NCBI GenBank assembly: GCA_003538625.1
Contig: DPRR01000006.1
Coordinates: 496,001-560,000, forward strand
Length of the DNA: 64,000 bases
Direction: 5' to 3'
DNA from: Ignavibacteriales bacterium
GTDB taxonomy: Bacteria; Bacteroidota; Ignavibacteria; Ignavibacteriales; Ignavibacteriaceae
The notes below the pieces were generated by a model. That model saw only the letters and a program-made list of their open reading frames with translations, searched no databases and had not been told where the DNA came from. Below are positions 18,791 through 25,755 of the stretch, in pieces. Every line of letters starts with the position of its first letter. Within the stretch, counting starts at the first letter, position 1. A program made the translations under genes and the position numbers.

Positions 18791-19270
18791 TCAGTTAAAG
18801 AACTTTTTGATCATTGAGAGTATGGTGGTTTTGGTAGGCTCAACATCCCATCTCTCATAGAATATCGAATGCTCTTTTGCTAACCCTAAAAGATCATTCG
18901 AGAACTGAACTATATTATCTAGGGTAAATAGAAATAGTGGTGTATCTATAACAAGCTGGTTACGCCTTCCGTCTTTAACAATTGCTATTTCCCTCTTGCC
19001 GATGAACCCGTATCTCGAACAAATTTTTTCAATGTTCTTCCGCAATAATTCAACGTCGAGACCTGTTTTGATATAAAAAAACCATTTTACTTTTTGTCTT
19101 CTGTTGATTTTCACGTTGAATGTGTTTGTCATCTTAAATAAACTCAGGTCCTGTGTACGTGGTTTACTTTGATCGTCATTATCAGTTACAATGATGTTCT
19201 TTTGTGTGTGGTTAAAGTAGTTTTTTCTTTTATCATTGTTTCTGTCTCTGTTGAAATTATTGGTATTCAT
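18791..19270 (-). CDS. hypothetical protein of the integrative element
   Basis: This 159-residue protein has a disordered Asn/Asp/Arg/Lys-rich N-terminus (about 1-40) and a folded remainder with alternating strands and helices (for example KVKWFFYIKTGLDVELLRKN). No family was recognised. A TTTCCTTT-complement (AAAGGAAA) ribosome site lies before ATG. It lies in a run of three unknown genes between the AAA+ gene and the recombinase. Confidence 0.65.
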   Translation of the reverse strand: MNTNNFNRDRNNDKRKNYFNHTQKNIIVTDNDDQSKPRTQDLSLFKMTNTFNVKINRRQKVKWFFYIKTGLDVELLRKNIEKICSRYGFIGKREIAIVKDGRRNQLVIDTPLFLFTLDNIVQFSNDLLGLAKEHSIFYERWDVEPTKTTILSMIKKFFN

Positions 19271-19337
19271 TTTATTTTCCTTTCAAGTTTTATATTAAGG
19301 CGGAACAGAATTATTCCGCCTTTGTTAGTTAGTGTTC

Positions 19338-20009
19338 CTATGAGTTTATTTCAGAATTGTTATCTGAAGTATTCTCTTGATCATCCTCTTTCAGCAGGTT
19401 GCGAACGTCACCGTAGATTTCAGTCTTTACCTCTGATAAGCCGGAGATGGTTGCGAATGTTTCAGGATCGACATTGCTAAGCAACTTGTCCATTTCTTTC
19501 CGGAAAGATCTTCCATCAGTAACGGACTCAGTTAGACTTAAAACACGGTTGTCGTTTTCCTTCAAGAGATTTGAGACTATATCTACTATCTTTTTCTTTC
19601 TCTCATCTTTCTCGGTCCTCGCCTTTGATTCCTTCTGCAACTTTGCGCTGAAGTTTCTTGACTGCTGCTGGATGAACTCTCCATTGTGGGTACAAGCTTT
19701 AGAGAATTCTATACCAGCATCCTTTTTTTCGTTCTTAGCTTTGCGCAGTTTCAGCTTAGCATTTCTCCTCTTTAACCTGTAACCCCTTACCTGTGCAGCT
19801 GTCAGAGGGATTGTTGTTGGTTGTTTCTCTTTCTCTGTCGCAGGAATGGTTATTGCCTTGGAGGAAATTATGTTGTCGTAATTAATGATCTCTCTTTCTA
19901 GCTCATTAACTGCTTCAACTGTTTTTCGCACATCGTCCTCAAGCAGTTTAAATCGCTTTTGAGCGATAGGACGAATCTGGTCCGACGAAGGTTTGTGTTT
20001 CTTTTGCAT
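19338..20009 (-). CDS. lysine/glutamate-rich coiled-coil protein
   Basis: This 223-residue, highly charged, mostly helical protein has long Lys/Arg/Glu stretches (about 70-135) that look like a coiled coil, with no membrane segment and no catalytic motif. An AAGGAG ribosome site lies 6 bases before ATG. Function is unknown; such proteins in mobile elements often have structural or DNA-organising roles, but nothing in the sequence proves that here. Confidence 0.65.
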   Translation of the reverse strand: MQKKHKPSSDQIRPIAQKRFKLLEDDVRKTVEAVNELEREIINYDNIISSKAITIPATEKEKQPTTIPLTAAQVRGYRLKRRNAKLKLRKAKNEKKDAGIEFSKACTHNGEFIQQQSRNFSAKLQKESKARTEKDERKKKIVDIVSNLLKENDNRVLSLTESVTDGRSFRKEMDKLLSNVDPETFATISGLSEVKTEIYGDVRNLLKEDDQENTSDNNSEINS

Positions 20010-20169
20010 TTTGGACTCCTTATTTGGTTTATATATTTTTTTGAACTTAGCGTTCGGACATAAGGAGGCAAAGAAAAGGCCGTTAGGAAATTTTAAAATT
20101 TTAAAGAAAAGAAAGTTTACAGATATGCATTATTGAAGAAGTTCAAATATCTAATGAAGAAGTTCAAGA

Positions 20170-21519
20170 TTAATTGATCGATTCATTCTCGCTTTTAGAT
20201 TTTAAGTATAGTTCGAGAAGTTTTGAGTCATTACCCCTGGTGCCATCAACACCCAGTATTTTACTTGCCATTTTTAATTTTTCAGAACGACTCATATCGG
20301 GTCTATAATTATCAATGTATGCTCTTGCAATCATCGGATTTATGAAATCGGAAATATACTTGCCATTCTGTGGGTCCCATTGTTCTAAAAGTGAAAGCAA
20401 CAATCTTTCTAATTGACTTTTTTCCGAATTAAATGAACTGGGAATTTGAATCGGAGGATTGGATAATATCATATCAATTGAGATAGTAGTACTATTATTT
20501 CTGAGGCTTCTATCAACAAGCAGTTCAAGATAACCACTTAAATCACGGAGATTGCCCGGCCAATCATATTTAGAAATAAAATTGAGAGCTTCAGAATCCA
20601 GAGCCATCTTAATATTTTTTTCTTTTCTCAAATTCTCCAAATACCAATTCACAAATAATAAGATATCACCCTTACGTTTTCTAAGAGGAGGCAGTTCAAA
20701 CATTCTAGTTTTTATTCTGTGAAAAAAATCTTTTTCCATTTTATCTTCAGCAACCATATCAGCAGGATGTACATTTGTCCCGAGTATTATTCTTACATTA
20801 GCTTCCTGCGTCCCGGAACCACGTCTCTCATATTTTTTATATTCTATTAGATCTAAGAGGTTACCTCTTACTTCAGGAGTTGATCTGTTGATTTCATCTA
20901 TAAATAGAGTACCACCTTCAGCAGCCTTTACTTTACCCTTTATATCTTTCTTTGAATCAGTATATGAACCCGCTTCAGTACCAAATAATACAACTTCAAT
21001 ATTATTAAGAGTTAAGTTAGCACAGTTTATAAATTCAAAAGGTTTCTCTTTGCGTTTACTCAAATTATGAATTTCTTTTGCTGTCAGACTTTTGCCTGTT
21101 CCGGTTTCACCAAAAATCAAGATCGGTTTATCAATCTGGTCGACTTCATACGCCAAGGACTGCAAGGTCTCTATATACTTGGCGTCGCTCGTCTTGGCTA
21201 GTGTTTTAAGTCTGTTAAACTTCTCTTCAATGGATAATTCCTCAGTATTCTTTTTGCGTGGAGTAATCGTTATTGTTTCCTCAGATGGCCGAATACCTAG
21301 GAATGATGCCTCACCTTTAGCGTACCCGGGTTTTTTACTTTTTATGGCCGACCAAATTTTATAGGAGACATCATCTTTTTGTTTTTGCAGTGCTAAATAA
21401 ATTTTTCTTTGGCCTGATTTTGATAAATCAAAATATTTATCCAGTTCCTTCTGAATTAAATTAAAAGCATCTATGAGAGATCCCCTTCTTACGAGTTTAC
21501 TTATTTTTTCATTCATCAT
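20170..21519 (-). CDS. AAA+ ATPase of the sigma-54 activator family with altered contact loop
   Basis: This 449-residue protein has a Walker A motif (GETGTGKS, about residue 137) and Walker B (GGTLFIDEINRS), arginine-finger region and PLRKRKGDI sensor region as in NtrC-type activators. The sigma-54 contact motif GAFTGA is replaced by GSYTDS, so classical sigma-54 activation is doubtful. The N-terminal 110 residues are helical with no receiver domain, and there is no clear Fis-type HTH at the C-terminus. A GCAGGAG ribosome site precedes two ATG codons (21519, 21516). It could be a repurposed remodeller or a regulator of element genes. Confidence 0.8.
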   Translation of the reverse strand: MMNEKISKLVRRGSLIDAFNLIQKELDKYFDLSKSGQRKIYLALQKQKDDVSYKIWSAIKSKKPGYAKGEASFLGIRPSEETITITPRKKNTEELSIEEKFNRLKTLAKTSDAKYIETLQSLAYEVDQIDKPILIFGETGTGKSLTAKEIHNLSKRKEKPFEFINCANLTLNNIEVVLFGTEAGSYTDSKKDIKGKVKAAEGGTLFIDEINRSTPEVRGNLLDLIEYKKYERRGSGTQEANVRIILGTNVHPADMVAEDKMEKDFFHRIKTRMFELPPLRKRKGDILLFVNWYLENLRKEKNIKMALDSEALNFISKYDWPGNLRDLSGYLELLVDRSLRNNSTTISIDMILSNPPIQIPSSFNSEKSQLERLLLSLLEQWDPQNGKYISDFINPMIARAYIDNYRPDMSRSEKLKMASKILGVDGTRGNDSKLLELYLKSKSENESIN

Positions 21520-21808
21520 TTTCTCTCCTGCAACGCTATTAATTTTCTATGAATTAATTATTATTAGAATATTTATTGTCAAAATCATCAAGCAATCATC
21601 TTAAAAATGCTACTTTATCGTCAAAACAAGTATCAAATCAGTAATATATTTACATAATTTTTGATCTATATAGCTAAATTTTTCAATTTTAGTCAGCAAA
21701 ATTTAGTTTTTTTTCTATAATTAATTCAAAATTTCCCAAAATTAAAAACCACCCATCAGCTAAATCTTTACAATATTTACACTTACGAAATTTTTCAGTT
21801 TTATTATA

Positions 21809-22753
21809 TCACTGATAATAATATAAAGTACCTATTAAAGCAGTTGTAAAACCCACAAGCACATGTTCCAGTTTCTCCTGCTCAAATGACATATTGTATG
21901 CTACAGCAACTACCCGGTAGTTATTCAACTCCTGAATAATTGATGCAGTCTCAAACTCATCTATCCAGTAAGAAACATTTTCTTTAATAATAACCGAGTA
22001 CTTATTAAAAAAATCTTCAGCACTGTAAGGATTTTTTGCTTTTTGTTTGACTTCGAAAATATCAACTAAATCAGAGAGATAGAGTCCCCACCAATATTGA
22101 AGAGTAAGATTCTTCTGCAGGATTCCAAGATATTTAGATAATCTCGGCATTAGGCTTATCCCATTATTTGATTCGACACTAATTGCCTGAAACTGAAAAT
22201 ATTTGCCCTCATCGTTATACCAGGTGTTCCTGCGGTATAAGTCCTCCCAACTGTATAGTGACAGAATTCCCTTGTTCGATGCTATCGATTCAGAATCGAT
22301 TATGATATACTTGCTCTTATTAATTCCGCCACAGACAAACCAGTGTCCGCTATCATTAAAAGTCTTACTGTAATTTGCTTTTAAAAGAATTGGTGAGTTT
22401 GTCCTTAATTTTTGTTCCATAAATTCCTGAGCTTCCATTTCAGAAAGTGTCTTGAATGGTGTTGGTTTCCATCCAAGCTTCTTTACCGCGCTAATCATTC
22501 CTTTTTCTTTGACACCATACCCGCTTAATATTTTTGTTTTTGTCCATTTATAGTTGAATATGGCATCATAAATAGTAAAATGTTTTTTGAAAGAATCTGA
22601 TTTGGACCGAAAGTTCGTGTAGAGTTCAGCATCATCTATATAGGAGGGGCTTCCAAGAAGGTTCATTAGGTGAGCTAGTGCATATACTCCGCAAGAACCA
22701 TCATCAGGTTGATCTAAAAATCCAACCGGAATATCATAGTCTTCTATATACAA
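21809..22753 (-). CDS. papain-like/C39-like cysteine peptidase domain protein
   Basis: This 314-residue protein has a bacteriocin-peptidase-like (C39) catalytic layout: Gln15 and Cys21 in DQPDDGSCGVYALAHLMN, His137 in DSGHWFVCGG and Asp153 in YIIIDSES. No membrane or ABC domain follows; the C-terminal 150 residues are unrecognised and helical, with a hydrophobic last segment. The start is TTG at 22753 with AGAGGAG about 8 bases upstream. Possible roles are peptide processing or a protease effector in the defence island. It stands alone between the AAA+ gene and a broken pentapeptide gene. Confidence 0.7.
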   Translation of the reverse strand: MYIEDYDIPVGFLDQPDDGSCGVYALAHLMNLLGSPSYIDDAELYTNFRSKSDSFKKHFTIYDAIFNYKWTKTKILSGYGVKEKGMISAVKKLGWKPTPFKTLSEMEAQEFMEQKLRTNSPILLKANYSKTFNDSGHWFVCGGINKSKYIIIDSESIASNKGILSLYSWEDLYRRNTWYNDEGKYFQFQAISVESNNGISLMPRLSKYLGILQKNLTLQYWWGLYLSDLVDIFEVKQKAKNPYSAEDFFNKYSVIIKENVSYWIDEFETASIIQELNNYRVVAVAYNMSFEQEKLEHVLVGFTTALIGTLYYYQ

Positions 22754-22873
22754 TTTTAATCTCCTCTGATTATTATTTTGACAGTGAAAAAATAATAAAA
22801 ATTACGTTTACTTAAACAACGGAAAAATCATATAAGAGGCATTCTCACTCTCACTCCTGAATCACAAATCATT

Positions 22874-23209
22874 TTATCCAATCACAATATCATGCTTTGT
22901 CAATAATCCAGGTATTCCTAAAAGAGAAAATTTTGCCTTGGAGATTTTATTATTCTCTGGATCGATTATATAATTATTAGCTTTACGGAAATCACATTTA
23001 GATAAATTAGTATTATCAAATACAGCATTGCGTAAATCACAATCATTAAAAGACGAACCAGTTAAATCTGCTCTGCCAAAATCTACTTCGACCATTTCAC
23101 ATTTTGTAAATTTTGTTTTATTCAGTTTCATCCCGAAGAATGAGGACAAATTTAATTTACGCCCTGTAAATTCAAATGATAAAAGTAATTGGTTACAACC
23201 ACCATAATT
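22874..23209 (-). pseudogene. 5'-truncated pentapeptide repeat protein
   Basis: The frame encodes the C-terminal half of a Bacteroidota-type pentapeptide repeat protein: FxxCEMVEVDFGRADLTGSSF, NCDLRNAVFDNTNLSKCDF-like repeats, then the conserved tail YIIDPENNKISKAKFSLLGI. Family proteins are about 190 aa; here only about 110 codons remain. The homologous reading frame runs back without any ATG to the stop codon of the next gene (TAA at 23210-23212), in the same frame, so the N-terminal half has been lost at a junction near 23209. A TTG at 23149 could start a 91-aa fragment, but I judge it a remnant. Confidence 0.7.
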
Positions 23210-24046
23210 TTAAAACAAGCTTTCTTGTTTAATGTCTTTGGGTCTAAAGTCGCCAATAATTACAAATGGATTTGGTGCTGTGTAATGGAATCTTTTTGTT
23301 GTACCTAAAAAGAAATAATAATCCTTTGTCTTTGCAAAATCCTCAAAGTACTTTTTCTTTACATCTTCGCAAGCTTTGTATTCGTTACCCTCATTTCGTT
23401 CAAGTGAATTCCAAAACAACATACCGGTTTCCCAATCTTCAATCATTAACGTAGATTCTTTACCTGCATCATCTTCAAATTTAAATGAGAACTTATAAGG
23501 CAGCTTATCTACTATTTCAAATTCATCAATATCATTTTGTTCGATGTTTTCGAACAAGTTTAATTGCAGTTTTTTGTTTTTAAGGAAATCGATTTTTTCT
23601 TTTTTCCATTCTCTATCGGTTTCCTGGTAAATAAAATCAATTATTTTTGTTGGTTTAAATACGGCCAGGGAAGTACAAATATCTTTGTTCTTTGCTTCAG
23701 CTATTAACTGTTCAAGATTAGTGTAAATATTTTTAAGAACAAATTTTCTTCTTTCAAACCAGGCATTGCCATCCGCTTTTATAATTCCATAAGATATGAG
23801 ATCATTAAGCATAAAGTTTTTTGGTCGGTATGATTCAGGTCTGAAATCACTTGTATTTCTTTCAAGATCTAATTCAATCCATTCATATTTTCTAAATTGA
23901 TTATCATAGTCTAATTGCCTGAAAGGTATAGGGTAGATTCTAATCCATTTACCTTCTTCGGTTATGCCTGCCGTGCAGACTGTTTCGTTATATTTCTTAG
24001 AAAGTGCAGGATAGGCTTTTACTGTGATAAGAACTTTGGTACGCAT
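23210..24046 (-). CDS. predicted dual-OB domain protein paired with DUF488
   Basis: This 278-residue soluble protein opens with VLITVKAYPALSKKYNETVC and continues with WIRIYPIPFRQL, a pattern I associate with the dual OB-fold domain proteins found beside DUF488 genes in conflict islands; the family assignment is from memory and not certain. OB folds would suit nucleic-acid or nucleotide binding. It starts 9 bases after the DUF488 gene ends, so the two are one transcript. Its stop abuts the truncated pentapeptide gene, which marks a recombination junction. Confidence 0.65.
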   Translation of the reverse strand: MRTKVLITVKAYPALSKKYNETVCTAGITEEGKWIRIYPIPFRQLDYDNQFRKYEWIELDLERNTSDFRPESYRPKNFMLNDLISYGIIKADGNAWFERRKFVLKNIYTNLEQLIAEAKNKDICTSLAVFKPTKIIDFIYQETDREWKKEKIDFLKNKKLQLNLFENIEQNDIDEFEIVDKLPYKFSFKFEDDAGKESTLMIEDWETGMLFWNSLERNEGNEYKACEDVKKKYFEDFAKTKDYYFFLGTTKRFHYTAPNPFVIIGDFRPKDIKQESLF

Positions 24047-24055
24047 TAACGACCC

Positions 24056-24940
24056 CTATAAATGTTTTATAAAAAATTCCTTTTCAAATTTCTTTTCAAG
24101 TGCTTCTATTGTGCGGCTTCTATGACAGAAATTATGATCAGCTTCAAAGCACATTAAAGCAATTCTTTTATTCTCGATAAACATTTTATACAGTTCTGAT
24201 ATTTCCGCATCTCTCTGAGGAATAGTATTTATCTCATAGTTTCTAAACAAATTATCATAATCTTCTTTTGAGTTTAATTGTTGCCGTTTATCGGAATCAA
24301 TTCCGAGTGCAGGAATATGAATATATTTTATACCTGCATTTTCAACAACATTTTTTAATTGCTTTTTGGAAAAACCATATTTCATACTGAGTGCATTTTT
24401 TCTAACATCACAAAGCACCCTTATGTCTTCCCGGATCAATTCATTCGTAAAATGTTCAACGGTTTTACCTTCATATCCTATCGAATATAAAGTAAACTCG
24501 CTTTTACTTGGTTTTGAATTTTCAACAGCTATTAAATGTTCTAAATCAAGTATCGTTTCCTTAATTGTGCTGTTTATAGAGTAGTATGGATAATTTTCAT
24601 AAACATATTTTATAAGGTTTCGGCCTTTAAGATTGCCAAAACTTGTTTGTAAGTCCTTTATCCGTTTACTGTCTTCTTCTTTAAGATCATTAAAATAATT
24701 TATATCACTTTTTAATTGCCAGTTTTTTTCAGATTCTGTTACAAGGCTGTACTTAACCATTGTTGACATATCCTGGTTTGCCTGGAACGAAAAGCAGCCA
24801 TACTTATAGGGAATAAATTCAAAGAAAGGATTTTGTTTATTTACATTTAAAAGAAACAAATATTTCTGGAAATCAATCTTTGGAAGAACACCACCAAAGG
24901 TTTGTAATAAGGCTAATAATATTTTTCTTCTGTAATACAT
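24056..24940 (-). CDS. DUF488 protein with N-terminal SocA/Panacea-like domain
   Basis: This is a 294-residue two-domain protein. The N-terminal 130 residues (ILLALLQTFGGVLPKIDFQK, then PYKYGCFSF) resemble DUF4065/SocA-like helical domains often found in toxin-antitoxin and conflict loci. The C-terminal part is DUF488: YSIGYEGKTVEHF, CDVRKNALSMKYGF and the cysteine/histidine signature CFEADHNFCHRSRTIE. DUF488 function is unproved, though many occur next to restriction and DNA-modification genes. It forms an operon with the predicted dual-OB gene (9-base gap). Confidence 0.8.
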   Translation of the reverse strand: MYYRRKILLALLQTFGGVLPKIDFQKYLFLLNVNKQNPFFEFIPYKYGCFSFQANQDMSTMVKYSLVTESEKNWQLKSDINYFNDLKEEDSKRIKDLQTSFGNLKGRNLIKYVYENYPYYSINSTIKETILDLEHLIAVENSKPSKSEFTLYSIGYEGKTVEHFTNELIREDIRVLCDVRKNALSMKYGFSKKQLKNVVENAGIKYIHIPALGIDSDKRQQLNSKEDYDNLFRNYEINTIPQRDAEISELYKMFIENKRIALMCFEADHNFCHRSRTIEALEKKFEKEFFIKHL

Positions 24941-25074
24941 TTATACAAAAATAGTAATTAGTTTAGATCAAAACACCTTCAATTTTGAATCTAATATATT
25001 AGCAAAATACTAACGAGGATTTATTAATATAGTATAAATGTTGGTTTATGCTGTTTATTGTGAGTTGAGAAGTA

Positions 25075-25755
25075 TTAGCAAAGATTAATAAAATAATGCC
25101 AAAGCAATATTGAGTCCTTTGACTGTTTTCTTGAATGAATAGATTTCAGTTTATTTACATTTTGGAAAACTGTATTTGTTATTAATTTTTCATCAATGCT
25201 TTTCCAATCAATCTCCAGGTCAGTGTTATTTTCAGATTCCGCTTTTATCCACACATTTACTTTACTAATCCAGTCTTCTGATTTGCTACTTTGCACATAA
25301 GCAAACATCCCACAAATTGAAAGATGAGCAGAATGATAACCACGTTTAAATCTTTCAATTCCTCCTCGTTCACCGCAAACATATTCCTTGTTGTTTGATG
25401 TTTCAGAAAATCTTTTCGCTTCAAACTCGATTATAGTTACAGGTTTTTCTGTTTTTGATAATGGAACTACACCAATATCCGTTTCTTTAGTCGAAGATTC
25501 CTGTGCTGGGTTTTTTACAAAATTAAATGAACAGAATCCGTCTTTCTCATCCACAAGACAAGCATTTAAATAACATGATAGAAAAAAACTAATTCTGTTT
25601 TCTCTATCAGAATCTCTAATTTTAAGGTAATAAAGAACAAAACCTGAAATATTTCGATCTATAAAGTCTAAAATAAATACAATTTCATGGTTCATTGCTA
25701 CGCTTAGGTCATTTAGTGCAGGTTGGATATTTGTTGGAATATTATCTTTTAACAT
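25075..25755 (-). CDS. PD-(D/E)xK-type nuclease candidate, partner of methylase
   Basis: I do not recognise a named family for this 226-residue protein, but a PD-(D/E)xK nuclease core is visible: Asp93 in KETDIGVVPL and, 19 residues later, Glu112-x-Lys114 in VTIIEFEAKRF, followed by a helix with GGIERFKRG. Its start overlaps the end of the N6-methylase gene by 14 bases, so the two are translated together. This is the arrangement of a restriction enzyme with its own methylase. The assignment is inferred from motif and context. Confidence 0.6.
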   Translation of the reverse strand: MLKDNIPTNIQPALNDLSVAMNHEIVFILDFIDRNISGFVLYYLKIRDSDRENRISFFLSCYLNACLVDEKDGFCSFNFVKNPAQESSTKETDIGVVPLSKTEKPVTIIEFEAKRFSETSNNKEYVCGERGGIERFKRGYHSAHLSICGMFAYVQSSKSEDWISKVNVWIKAESENNTDLEIDWKSIDEKLITNTVFQNVNKLKSIHSRKQSKDSILLWHYFINLC

